Source of the DNA: an uncultured Bacteroidales bacterium | GTDB lineage: Bacteria; Bacteroidota; Bacteroidia; Bacteroidales; F082 | Direction: 5' to 3' | NCBI GenBank assembly: GCA_946408345.1 | Contig: CAMJRR010000002.1 | Span: 62,001 to 126,000, forward strand | Length of the DNA stretch: 64,000 nucleotides | Shown here: piece by piece, positions 20,609 through 30,507 of the stretch | How positions within the stretch are numbered: position 1 is the first letter of the stretch | Layout of the letters: the number at the start of each line of letters is the position of its first letter | The notes under the pieces: generated by a model | What the model saw: only the letters and a program-made list of their open reading frames with translations | What the model was told of the DNA's origin: nothing | Databases searched by the model: none | Program-made: the position numbers and the translations under genes

Positions 20609-23600
20609 ATGAAAAACAAAATTTTACACTTCCTTTTCCTCCTCCTATGCACTGCCGGAGTAACGAATCTGTTTGCACTATCCTTCGATGATGGTTACCT
20701 CAAGTACACCGTCAATGCCGATGGGACGACCGTGACGGTAAATGGCCGCAAGTCGGGCATTACCGCCTCGGGCTCGCTTTCCATCCCCAGCACAGTGACC
20801 TACAACAACATCACCTACACCGTGACCGCTATTGGCAATTTCGCTTTTAATGGCGCATCCGGCTACACAGGCACGCTGACCCTCCCGAACACCTTGGTTA
20901 CGATAGGCAACTATGCCTTTGGATCATGCACCAATTTCGTGGGTTCGCTGACCATCCCCAATTCCGTGACCACGATAGGTAACAATGCTTTCAGTTCTTG
21001 CTCCTCATTCACCGGCTCGCTGACCATCGGCAGTTCCGTGTCCTCAATAGGCAATTCGGCTTTCAAGAACTGCACAGGCCTGACTTCCATAATGGTTTAT
21101 CCCGAATCGGTGCCTACTATGGGTACAGACGTGTTCCTTAATGTGCCAACGGACATCCCGGTGTCGGTGCCATGCGCCTCATTGGCGGACTATCAATCGG
21201 CCTCAGGCTGGAGCCAGTTCACCAACATGCACTGCACCGAAACGCTGACCGTGTATGAAGGTACGACCACCAACCAAACTGTCCCCGCCTACATCTTCTA
21301 TTTCGACGAGTTCACCAGGAGCCAGTTTGTCATCCCCGCCGACGACTTGGTAGAAATGCTTGGCTCATCTATCACAAGCATGACGTTCTACACCAACTAT
21401 ACCAATATTCCTTACAACACAGTTAGCCCTGCGGATGTCTACCTGAAGGAGGTGGATTACACCTCGATTAGTGCCTTTGAGTCCAAGTCTTCTGCCACCA
21501 GCGTTTACAGTGGTTTCTTCGACATCGTGAGCACAGATAACGGTGGTAAAATGACCATCAACTTCAGCACACCCTTCACTTACCAAGGCGGTAATCTTTT
21601 AGTGGGTATAGAGAATACCGATGACGAAGGCTATAAGAATATTTACTTCTACGGCCAAGAAGTCACCGGGGCATCCATTTCTGGCTCAAATCCCACTAGC
21701 TTGGATGACGTGCAGCCCACCCAGCGGAACTTCATCCCCAAGACCACTTTCGGCTTCACTCCCGCTTGTGATCCCAAGAGTTTGCCATACGCATACGGCT
21801 TCGAAGACCCCGATGAATTCGACTGCTGGACCAAGCTGAAGTGCCATACCGATTCAGACATCAACAACGATGACACCTACGAAGGCGATAATAGCTTTAG
21901 GTTCCGATGGACCACCAACCCGCCTCAATACCTCATCTCACCCAAGTTTGATGTAGCTGTGGACATGAAAGTGTCGTTCTATTACAAGAACGGTTCTAAC
22001 TCCTGGCCAGAATCTTTCCAGGTGGGTTACTCCACAACAACAAAATCGCCTAGTGCCTTCGTTTGGGGCGAAGAAGTGACCGCCAATGACCAATACACTT
22101 GGCAGCTTTATGAAGAGATTTTCCCTGCAGGCACCAAATATGTCGCCGTCAAACTCAATTCTAACGACAAGCTTTATCTTTACCTTGACAACTTCAGCTT
22201 CGAACCCTATTTCTGCCCGGATGAACAACAATGCGAGCTCACTTTTACACTCACCGACAGCTACGGAGACACATGGAATGGCAATGCCATCCGTGTGGTG
22301 GATGTGCAGACCAACACTGTTTTGGCAATCATGACCAACGACTACGACTATTATGATGCTACCGGATCGTCAGCAGCCTATACACAGACGAAAACGCTCC
22401 CCGTGTGCGACGGTCGGGAGCTCCGTTTCGAGTGGGTGAGTGGCCAATGGCCGAATGAGTGTTCTTATACAGTCACCGACAATAACGGAATCGTGGTCTT
22501 TACCGGTTCAAATGTGATGAGTGAGGCCGTCAATTACACCATCGACTGCTCGCAACAGTCTGTCTTCATTACTGATGGTTACTGGAACGATGGCGACAAC
22601 TGGAATATCGGCGAAGTGCCCGAAGAAGGCAGCGATGTCATCATCCAAGCCGATGCTGTCATCCCCGAAGGTTATACTGCATACGCATGGGATGTTACCC
22701 TCGACGGCGGCAGCATCACCGTTGAAGACGGCGGCCAACTTTGGCATCGTACAAGCGGCCTTGTGGTTACCATGAAGAAAAACATCGTAGGCTACGGCAA
22801 CGCGAACAACCAGGACCACTATTACCTGCTCGCCTCCCCGTTCATTGAGGACATACCTGTACCGACAGCAATGACCTCCCCAGGCTGCGACTTGTATAAG
22901 TTCAACGAGAATTATCCGAATGCCGAGTGGCGCAACAGCAATCAAGATCCTATCGACGAGCTTGAACAGCTTGAGGGTTATCTTTTTGCCAGCCCCAATG
23001 ACCAGGAGCTATCGCTGACGGGCAGTACAATGATGTCAGGCTCATATAATCTCCCCAATGTGCCTTATAATGAGAATCCAAACAACACCTTCAACGGATG
23101 GCGCCTCTTGGGTAATTTCCTCACCTGCGACATTTATATCTATGAGCAAGACGATGATGAATACATACCAATGGATGTCATGGTCTACAACGAAGAGGGT
23201 GAAAAGGTGACGCTTTCGGCTGGGCCTATCCCACCGATGAGTGCCTTCTTTGTAAAATTGACGGAAACGACGGATATCTTTTTCGCCTGGTATCCCATAT
23301 CCTATGCAAGGCCGGCAGGCGCCCTCAAAGGCAAGTTTACCGTGAATAGCAATGGCGACCAAGTGCGGTTCTCGCAAGGCAACCTGCAATACATCGGTAG
23401 TGCCAGCACGCCTTACTGGAAGTTTGCCGACAAACAGTGGGAGACATTGGGCAACAATGGACAAGGCAGTACGAACCAAAATGTCGACCGAGACCTCTTT
23501 GGCTGGGGCACGAGCGGCTATGACCACGGCGCCGTTTGTTACCAACCTTGGAGCACGAGCCAAACAAACAGCGACTACCTTGTCTATAACAACCGTTACT

Positions 23601-24118
23601 ATAACCTCTATAACTCGACAGGCAAGGCCGACTGGGGTTACAACGCAATACGTAACGGCGGCAACCAAGAAAACAGCGGATGGCGCACACTGACCAACGA
23701 CGAATGGACCTATATTATCGATGGACGTAATACTCCTTCAGGTATCCGATTTGCTATGGGTAGTGTGAATGGTGTGGATGGCCTCATCTTGTTGCCCGAC
23801 AATTGGGACGCCTCTACCTACACGCTGAACTACACAAATGATGATTATGGAAATTTCTCTGGTTTCTATGCTAACACCATAAGTGCAACGGATTGGACTA
23901 CGATTCTTGAAGCCAATGGAGCAGTCTTCTTGCCCAAAACAGTTGGCCGCAATGGGACTTCAATAACTAATAACTGTAATTACTGGTCATCCACTCATAG
24001 TGATATTAACCAAGCGTACTGTGTTTATTTTGGCAATAATTATGTCGGTTTTAGTAATTCTACGAATAATCGAAGTACTGGAAATCCTGTGCGTTTGGTG
24101 AACCCTGTAAACAATTAA
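20609..24118 (+). CDS. Large secreted BspA-like LRR protein with a C-terminal DUF1566-type lectin-like domain
   Basis: 1169 residues with a Sec signal peptide (1-23). Residues about 55-190 are BspA-type LRR_5 repeats (LTLPNTLVTIGNYAFG, LTIPNSVTTIGNNAFS). Beta-sandwich regions follow (about 200-700), then a plug-like TMKKNIVGYG/YYLLASPF region. The last about 240 residues start GKFTVNSNGDQVRFSQGNLQY and end NYWSST...RSTGNPVRLV, a DUF1566 / Fibrobacter-paralogous-type C-type-lectin-like domain. No T9SS sorting domain is obvious. Such proteins are surface adhesins or glycan-binding proteins. The last 220 bases use AT-rich codons unlike the rest. Confidence 0.8.
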   Translation: MKNKILHFLFLLLCTAGVTNLFALSFDDGYLKYTVNADGTTVTVNGRKSGITASGSLSIPSTVTYNNITYTVTAIGNFAFNGASGYTGTLTLPNTLVTIGNYAFGSCTNFVGSLTIPNSVTTIGNNAFSSCSSFTGSLTIGSSVSSIGNSAFKNCTGLTSIMVYPESVPTMGTDVFLNVPTDIPVSVPCASLADYQSASGWSQFTNMHCTETLTVYEGTTTNQTVPAYIFYFDEFTRSQFVIPADDLVEMLGSSITSMTFYTNYTNIPYNTVSPADVYLKEVDYTSISAFESKSSATSVYSGFFDIVSTDNGGKMTINFSTPFTYQGGNLLVGIENTDDEGYKNIYFYGQEVTGASISGSNPTSLDDVQPTQRNFIPKTTFGFTPACDPKSLPYAYGFEDPDEFDCWTKLKCHTDSDINNDDTYEGDNSFRFRWTTNPPQYLISPKFDVAVDMKVSFYYKNGSNSWPESFQVGYSTTTKSPSAFVWGEEVTANDQYTWQLYEEIFPAGTKYVAVKLNSNDKLYLYLDNFSFEPYFCPDEQQCELTFTLTDSYGDTWNGNAIRVVDVQTNTVLAIMTNDYDYYDATGSSAAYTQTKTLPVCDGRELRFEWVSGQWPNECSYTVTDNNGIVVFTGSNVMSEAVNYTIDCSQQSVFITDGYWNDGDNWNIGEVPEEGSDVIIQADAVIPEGYTAYAWDVTLDGGSITVEDGGQLWHRTSGLVVTMKKNIVGYGNANNQDHYYLLASPFIEDIPVPTAMTSPGCDLYKFNENYPNAEWRNSNQDPIDELEQLEGYLFASPNDQELSLTGSTMMSGSYNLPNVPYNENPNNTFNGWRLLGNFLTCDIYIYEQDDDEYIPMDVMVYNEEGEKVTLSAGPIPPMSAFFVKLTETTDIFFAWYPISYARPAGALKGKFTVNSNGDQVRFSQGNLQYIGSASTPYWKFADKQWETLGNNGQGSTNQNVDRDLFGWGTSGYDHGAVCYQPWSTSQTNSDYLVYNNRYYNLYNSTGKADWGYNAIRNGGNQENSGWRTLTNDEWTYIIDGRNTPSGIRFAMGSVNGVDGLILLPDNWDASTYTLNYTNDDYGNFSGFYANTISATDWTTILEANGAVFLPKTVGRNGTSITNNCNYWSSTHSDINQAYCVYFGNNYVGFSNSTNNRSTGNPVRLVNPVNN

Positions 24119-24173
24119 TTTCCAAATATAATAAAAACGAACAAATTGAGTTAACAAATTAAATACAACAAAA

Positions 24174-24926
24174 ATGAAAACAAAATTATTGACAATTGCA
24201 GTGACGGCCGCACTCATGCTGACGGCCATGATGAAAGTTCAAGCTCAGAATTTTGAAGGTCCATGCCTGCCCCAAATGCACGGAATGGATGATCACCAAA
24301 GCGCTTTATGTGGTTTCACACAGACTATCGCTTTATCTGAGGATTGGAACTGGGTGAGCCTGTACGTTGAGGGAAATCCAATAGAGATGCTTATGCAACT
24401 GGAGGCGGCCCTTAGCGACAACGGAATCCAGATTGAGTCGCAGTATGATGGTCTCACGGAGAACATTGGAAACGGATATTGGATGGGAGATTTGGAAGAG
24501 AACGGAGTTGTGAATGAGAACATGTACCTGGTACAGGCTGCCACGGGCTGCGAGATAGAGTTGCAAGGCGCGGTTGCCGATCCTGCCGACCATGTGATTA
24601 CGCTGTATCCTGAGTGGACGTGGATAGGCTTCCCGTGCACGGAGGAGGTTGACATTATGGTTGCCTTGACGGGATTGGAGGCAGAGGAAGGAGACATGAT
24701 CGAGGGTCCGGAAGGAGTTGCCGAGCATCTGGGAGGCGGATACTGGTACGGACTTGAGACTTTGGTTCCCGGCCAGGGTTATATGTACTTCTCCAATAGT
24801 GATGGTGTGAAGACGTTTTTCTTCCAAACGGCTGGACTAGATAAAGCTGCCCGTGCTGTCACTAATATTGGTAAACTCCCCGAGAAACCGATTATGGTGA
24901 TTAGAGAACAAGATAAAGTTAAATAA
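24174..24926 (+). CDS. Secreted protein with two internal repeats, unidentified
   Basis: 250 residues with a signal peptide (1-25, cut after VQAQ). Two copies of an about 75-residue unit are visible: WNWVSLYV...GNGYWMG...MYLVQ and WTWIGFPC...GGGYWYG...YMYFS, each with a conserved Trp, a Gly-Tyr-Trp turn and a strand. Very acidic (many E/D) and probably periplasmic or exported. It lies 55 bp after the LRR adhesin gene and 2 bp before the next secreted gene, so it is probably co-transcribed with both. I do not know the family name. Confidence 0.7.
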   Translation: MKTKLLTIAVTAALMLTAMMKVQAQNFEGPCLPQMHGMDDHQSALCGFTQTIALSEDWNWVSLYVEGNPIEMLMQLEAALSDNGIQIESQYDGLTENIGNGYWMGDLEENGVVNENMYLVQAATGCEIELQGAVADPADHVITLYPEWTWIGFPCTEEVDIMVALTGLEAEEGDMIEGPEGVAEHLGGGYWYGLETLVPGQGYMYFSNSDGVKTFFFQTAGLDKAARAVTNIGKLPEKPIMVIREQDKVK

Positions 24927-24928
24927 CC

Positions 24929-25384
24929 ATGAAGAAAATTCTTGTTTATCTTTTGGTTTGTATGTCATGCACTGTAGTGCGTGCGCAAATGCAACCCCAT
25001 TGGACTTCGGTTCCTATCGGAGACAAAACTATGATTTGTACGTGTGTACTTCGTATTGATGGTGTAGAGCAAGCGAATCCGAATCTCGAACTTGGTGTGT
25101 TTTCCAATGACGGAGTGTGTCGAGGGACCAAGTTTCCTAAACAAGTTCCTACTACTGGTACATGGGCATACCAGTTAGTAATTAAAGGTATAGAAGGCTT
25201 TACATATACTTTTAAGGTATACGACCATGATGCCCAGCAAGAGTTATCACTGACTCCTATGACGTCAATAGCATACGAGGCCAGAGCCATCTTAGGGAAA
25301 GCGAAAAACCCATATGTGCTGGATTTTACAAGCAAAGAGATTCTTCTTGAGACTAAACCTGTTGAAATTGAGACAAGTGAATGA
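24929..25384 (+). CDS. Small secreted protein, unidentified
   Basis: 151 residues with a signal peptide (1-19, cut after VRAQ). The body is one beta-sandwich-like unit of a kind repeated in other Bacteroidetes exported proteins (LELGVFSNDGVCRG, then YTFKVYDHDAQQEL). It starts 2 bp after the previous stop and is followed by a strong terminator, so it closes the three-gene secreted-protein operon. No catalytic motif is visible. Confidence 0.7.
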   Translation: MKKILVYLLVCMSCTVVRAQMQPHWTSVPIGDKTMICTCVLRIDGVEQANPNLELGVFSNDGVCRGTKFPKQVPTTGTWAYQLVIKGIEGFTYTFKVYDHDAQQELSLTPMTSIAYEARAILGKAKNPYVLDFTSKEILLETKPVEIETSE

Positions 25385-25424
25385 GATACCCGATCGGGGA
25401 ATGAGGTATATTCCATAATTGTAA

Positions 25425-25477
25425 TGCGGCGGCACGAGGTGTTTACATTTGTAAGGCTATCAGTCGCCGCATTTTTG
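25425..25477 (+). terminator. Terminator after the secreted-protein operon
   Basis: TGCGGCG at 25425-25431 pairs with CGCCGCA at 25465-25471 around a 33-base loop and is followed by TTTTTG. It separates this operon from the F-ATPase promoter. Confidence 0.6.
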
Positions 25478-25552
25478 TACAGAAGTTCAAATCCTTCAAC
25501 AACAAATTTTCTTCTTTTTTTCAAAATCTGTCAAACGGAAAGTTTAATTTGA

Positions 25553-25560
25553 TACATTTG
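25553..25560 (+). promoter_or_regulatory. -7 box of the F-type ATPase operon
   Basis: TACATTTG (TAnnTTTG) 40 bp before atpD, downstream of the terminator at 25425. Confidence 0.55.
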
Positions 25561-25579
25561 CAATTTATTTTCAACTTGA

Positions 25580-27112
<1,533 letters not shown>

Positions 27113-27122
27113 TTAAGGTGAG

Positions 27123-27362
27123 ATGCAAGTAGAGATCATTTCCCCGAGCGAAACGCTGTATAACGGCGAAGCCACGGCCGTCACCGTGCCGAGCAAGATG
27201 GGACCATTCACCCTGCTCGAGCACCATGCCGCCATCGTCGCCATCCTCGAAGCCGGCAAAGTCAGCTTCACCGACGACAAAGGCGTGCATCAGGAGATTG
27301 CCGTCAAAGGCGGATTCGTCGAGAACCACAACAATCAACTGACTATCTGTGTAGAGCTATGA
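27123..27362 (+). CDS. atpC: F-type ATP synthase subunit epsilon (short form)
   Basis: 79 residues, only the N-terminal beta-sandwich domain (MQVEIISPSETLYNGEA...). The C-terminal helical hairpin that inhibits ATP hydrolysis in many bacteria is missing, a length usual for Bacteroidetes. It couples the gamma rotor to the c ring. It lies 10 bp after atpD and overlaps the next gene by 4 bases. Confidence 0.93.
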   Translation: MQVEIISPSETLYNGEATAVTVPSKMGPFTLLEHHAAIVAILEAGKVSFTDDKGVHQEIAVKGGFVENHNNQLTICVEL

Positions 27363-27754
27363 AAAAAGACGTATTGACAAAATATCTGGCTGTGTTTCTG
27401 CTGCTCTGCATTGTCCTGGACGGCATTCTGCTCTGCTTCTTCGCCGACAAACCTTGGTGGAACAACTGGATGATTACTGGCCCCAATCTCTTCATGATTT
27501 TGGGCGCTTTCTACTGCCACCTGATGAAAAAAAATGTGGATAACAACCCCACTAAACTCACTTGGCTGTTGGTCTACAAAGGCATCAAGTTGGTGCTCTC
27601 TGTGGCTATCCTTGTTCTTTACATCGTTTTCGTCAAGGAAAGCAGCAAGGCCTTCATCATCATCACAGCTTCGGCCTACCTCATTGCATTGGCGGCAGAG
27701 ACCTGCGTCTACAACCATTACATTAAGAATCTGAACAAAGAAAACAAAGCATGA
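27359..27754 (+). CDS. Four-helix membrane protein in the AtpI position
   Basis: 131 residues with four predicted transmembrane helices (about 9-28, 40-57, 70-90 and 99-118). It lies between epsilon and subunit a, overlapping both neighbours by 4 bases. AtpI proteins, which help c-ring assembly or Mg2+ supply, occupy the same place in other operons, but sequence similarity is not obvious to me. A role in F-ATPase assembly is inferred from position. Confidence 0.7.
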   Translation: MKKDVLTKYLAVFLLLCIVLDGILLCFFADKPWWNNWMITGPNLFMILGAFYCHLMKKNVDNNPTKLTWLLVYKGIKLVLSVAILVLYIVFVKESSKAFIIITASAYLIALAAETCVYNHYIKNLNKENKA

Positions 27755-28857
27755 GAAATGTTTTGAAGCATATTACCCTTTTTCTTCTTGTGGCTTGGAT
27801 AGCCTTCGCTCCCGCGCAAAGCATGGCGCAAGACACTGAGGAGCCCAAGAAGGAAAAATTTGACGCCAAGTCGTTCATCTTCGGCCACACGGGCGACAGC
27901 TATTGTTTCCACATCACGGAAATCAACGAGCATCCCGTTTGCGTGTGGTTGCCTGTCATCGTGAAATGCAAGAATGGCGGCAGCTGGCATTGCTTCTCGT
28001 CGAAGCATATCTGTGAGCTGAAGGACGGCGAGACCTTTGAGCACAATGGCGCCAACTTCCGTATCGAGCCCATCAAGGCCCCAAAATACCCAGGCAAGTT
28101 GGTGGAAGTGAAGTCCGACGGCAGCCTGTCAAGACCCTTCGACATCTCCTTCACCAAGAACGCCTTCGGCATCTTCTTGGTCTGCATCTTCTTGTTGGCC
28201 TTCTTCTTGCCTGCAGCGAACATGTACAAGAAAAACCCGATGGCTAAGCCTACCAAGTACCAAGGTCTGGTGGAGTGGCTCACCTATACCGTGTTGGATG
28301 GCATCATCCGCCCCAACATCCCTGAGAAAAAAGTGAAGAAATTCGCGCCTTACCTGTTGACGGTGTTCTTCTTCATCTTCTTCGCCAACCTCTTCGGCCT
28401 CATTCCGTTCTTCCCCTTCGGGGCCAACGTGACAGGCAACTTAAGCATTACTTTGGTCTTGGCTCTGCTGACTTATTTCTTCGTGAATGTGTTCGGCAAT
28501 AAGCACTACTGGAAAGACATCTTCTGGCCCGACGTGCCCGTCTTCCTGAAGGCCATTCCCTTGATGCCTATCATCGAGCTCATCTCCACCATCACCAAGC
28601 CTTTCGCCCTGATGGTCCGTCTATTCGCCAACATCCTCGCCGGTCACATTGTCATCATGGTGCTGATGGCATTGATCTTCATCATCGGTGGCATGTATGG
28701 CGCAGGTATGGGCGGCGTGATGAGCATCGTTTCCATCTTTATGAGTATCTTCATGACGGCCTTGGAGCTGCTGGTAGCCTATATCCAGGCCTATGTCTTC
28801 ACCATATTGTCTTCCCTATTTATAGGTATGGCACAACACGAACCGGAACACGAATGA
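27751..28857 (+). CDS. atpB: F-type ATP synthase subunit a
   Basis: 368 residues, about 100 longer than E. coli subunit a. The extra part is an N-terminal signal peptide (1-26, cut after SMAQ) plus a soluble domain (about 27-130) before the first membrane helix, as in other Bacteroidetes. The essential Arg is in ALMVRLFANILAGH (about residue 290). It forms the two ion half-channels facing the c ring. The four-Cys N-terminal domain would lie in the periplasm. Confidence 0.93.
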   Translation: MRNVLKHITLFLLVAWIAFAPAQSMAQDTEEPKKEKFDAKSFIFGHTGDSYCFHITEINEHPVCVWLPVIVKCKNGGSWHCFSSKHICELKDGETFEHNGANFRIEPIKAPKYPGKLVEVKSDGSLSRPFDISFTKNAFGIFLVCIFLLAFFLPAANMYKKNPMAKPTKYQGLVEWLTYTVLDGIIRPNIPEKKVKKFAPYLLTVFFFIFFANLFGLIPFFPFGANVTGNLSITLVLALLTYFFVNVFGNKHYWKDIFWPDVPVFLKAIPLMPIIELISTITKPFALMVRLFANILAGHIVIMVLMALIFIIGGMYGAGMGGVMSIVSIFMSIFMTALELLVAYIQAYVFTILSSLFIGMAQHEPEHE

Positions 28858-28930
28858 AGAATGTGGAATTAAGAATGATGAATTAAGAATCTTTGAATCT
28901 TTAAATCTTTGAATATTAAATCTTTAAATC
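28858..28930 (+). repeat. Repeat array before atpE: GAATTAA heptamers changing to AATCTTTG octamers
   Basis: Units of 7 bp (GAATNNN) pass into 8-bp units (AATCTTTG/AATCTTTA). The array fills most of the atpB-atpE gap and ends about 28 bp before the atpE start. Confidence 0.7.
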
Positions 28931-28958
28931 AAACAATAAACACTTAAACTTTAAAATC

Positions 28959-29204
28959 ATGTTATTATCAACTATCCTTGAAGCGGTATCGTATGTGCCT
29001 GGTTTGGCCGCCATCGCCGCTTCCATCGCAGTCATCGGCGCCGCTTTTGGTATCGGTAAAATCGGTCAGTCAGCCATGGAAGCCATGGCTCGCCAACCCG
29101 AAGCCGCTGGTCGTATCCAATCGGGTATGATTATCGCTGGCGCTCTCGTCGAAGGTGCAACATTGTTCGCCATCGTCGTCTGCCTGTTGGCCGCCCTTGG
29201 CTAA
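28959..29204 (+). CDS. atpE: F-type ATP synthase subunit c
   Basis: 81 residues, two transmembrane helices joined by the polar loop ARQPEA. The ion-binding Glu lies in ALVEGATLF of helix 2. The Ser/Thr-Tyr ligands of Na+-type c rings (E-S-T..Y) are replaced by G-A-T..F, and the helix-1 Gln position is Ile, so H+ is the likely coupling ion. The ring rotates with gamma and epsilon. Confidence 0.95.
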   Translation: MLLSTILEAVSYVPGLAAIAASIAVIGAAFGIGKIGQSAMEAMARQPEAAGRIQSGMIIAGALVEGATLFAIVVCLLAALG

Positions 29205-29214
29205 TCAAAGACAA

Positions 29215-29281
29215 GAGACTACGGGACTACGAGGCTGCGAGACGAGAAAACGTCCCGAAGTCCCGAAGTCCCGAAGTCACG
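29215..29281 (+). repeat. Octamer hairpin array between atpE and atpF
   Basis: Left arm 29215-29244 is a run of GACTACGG-like units; right arm 29251-29281 contains three copies of GTCCCGAA plus a fourth degenerate one. The arms are complementary across units. Together they fill the 122-bp gap. Confidence 0.75.
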
Positions 29282-29326
29282 CGTCAAAAAAAAGAGAAAC
29301 TATTACAATCATAAAAAACACCTGAC

Positions 29327-29830
29327 ATGGATTTATTTCTTCCCGAAAGTGGATTAGTGATATGGATGCTCATTGGCTTCCTCATCGTCTTTTTCATCTT
29401 GGCGAAGGTGGGCTGGCCGATGATTATGAATGCCGTCGAGCAACGCAACACGCATATTGCCGACTCTCTCTTGGCAGCCGAGGAAGCCAACAATGCCCTC
29501 GCTGGCATCGAGCAGAAAAGGCAGGAGACTATGGCGGCGGCACAGGCCGAGCAAATCAAAATCATGAAGGAGAGCCAGGACCTGAAGACCCAGCTCATCG
29601 AAGAAGCGAAGACTCAGGCTCGCAAGGAAGCCGAGAAGATTGTGGCCGACGCCCGCCTGAAGATTGAGAAAGAACAGGCCGAGGCCATGGCGAACATCAA
29701 GAACGAGGTCATCGCCCTCTCCGTCGACATCGCCGAGAAGTTGTTGCAACGTGAGCTGAGCGACAAGAAAGCGCAAAACGATTATATCGAGCAGCTGCTC
29801 AAGAACAACCCAACCCAGATTCAGGCCTAA
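29327..29830 (+). CDS. atpF: F-type ATP synthase subunit b
   Basis: 167 residues: one N-terminal transmembrane helix (about 8-28), then a long charged coiled coil (KTQARKEAEKIVADARLKIEKE) to the C-terminus. It forms the peripheral stalk that holds F1 against rotation. It lies 3 bp before atpH. Confidence 0.95.
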   Translation: MDLFLPESGLVIWMLIGFLIVFFILAKVGWPMIMNAVEQRNTHIADSLLAAEEANNALAGIEQKRQETMAAAQAEQIKIMKESQDLKTQLIEEAKTQARKEAEKIVADARLKIEKEQAEAMANIKNEVIALSVDIAEKLLQRELSDKKAQNDYIEQLLKNNPTQIQA

Positions 29831-29833
29831 GCT

Positions 29834-30370
29834 ATGGACAACGGAAGAATATCGGTGAGATACGCACGGGCTTTGTTCCAACTGGCTCAGGAGCAGCATT
29901 GCGAAGAAGCCGTCTACGACGGCCTGACCCGCTTTGCCCACAACTATCTCTTGGCCATCAGCCAATTCAACGAGGTGCTGGCCGACCCTATCGTGGCTCA
30001 AGAGGAGAAGGTGAAGTTGGTGGAGATGGCCATCGGTGAGCCCTTGCATGACGCACTGAAGCAGTTCATCGCCTTCGTGGCCGAGCAGAAACGCGAGGAC
30101 AAAATGTTCCTCATCGCCATGAAATATATGGAGATGTACCGCATGAAGCACGGCATCTTGAGCACCAACGTGACCACTGCAACCGAGCTGCCCGAAGCTA
30201 CCTATGACAAAATCAAGGCCTTCATCAAGCAGACCTTCGACGCCAACGCCGAGATTGACGTCAAAATCGACCCGAGCCTCATCGGTGGCTTTATTCTCGA
30301 CATCGAGAACACGAGAATGGACGCCAGTGTGGCTGGACAACTGAATGCGTTGAAAAACAAGTTGAAATAG
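29834..30370 (+). CDS. atpH: F-type ATP synthase subunit delta
   Basis: 178 residues. The N-terminal helical bundle begins RISVRYARALFQLAQEQ, and the C-terminal region has the conserved GGFILDIENTRMDASV stretch. It links subunit b to the alpha N-termini at the top of F1. It lies 3 bp after atpF and is followed by a hairpin array before atpA. Confidence 0.94.
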   Translation: MDNGRISVRYARALFQLAQEQHCEEAVYDGLTRFAHNYLLAISQFNEVLADPIVAQEEKVKLVEMAIGEPLHDALKQFIAFVAEQKREDKMFLIAMKYMEMYRMKHGILSTNVTTATELPEATYDKIKAFIKQTFDANAEIDVKIDPSLIGGFILDIENTRMDASVAGQLNALKNKLK

Positions 30371-30472
30371 GCTACTGGCCATTGGCTACTGGCTATTGGC
30401 AGCTCTAATAAAAGAGGAAAGTTCACCTTATATCACTAGCTGCCAGAAGCCAAAGGCCAAAAGCCAGAAGCC
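30370..30472 (+). repeat. TGGCTAC-heptamer hairpin array between atpH and atpA
   Basis: Left arm 30370-30404 is five 7-bp units of the form GGCTACT; right arm 30438-30472 is five units of the form GCCAGAA. The 35-base arms match each other at about 27 positions in antiparallel orientation. The left arm begins with the last base of the atpH stop codon. Confidence 0.8.
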
Positions 30473-30507
30473 AAACAAAAAAGAAGAAAACAATAAACTC
30501 AATATAC

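Noticed and set aside
27359-27754. Firm AtpI assignment
   Set aside because: Only position, size and helix count support it; no sequence motif was recognised.
29251-29281. CRISPR-like repeat
   Set aside because: Units are 8 bp, directly tandem with no spacers, and there are no cas genes; it is a short tandem array.
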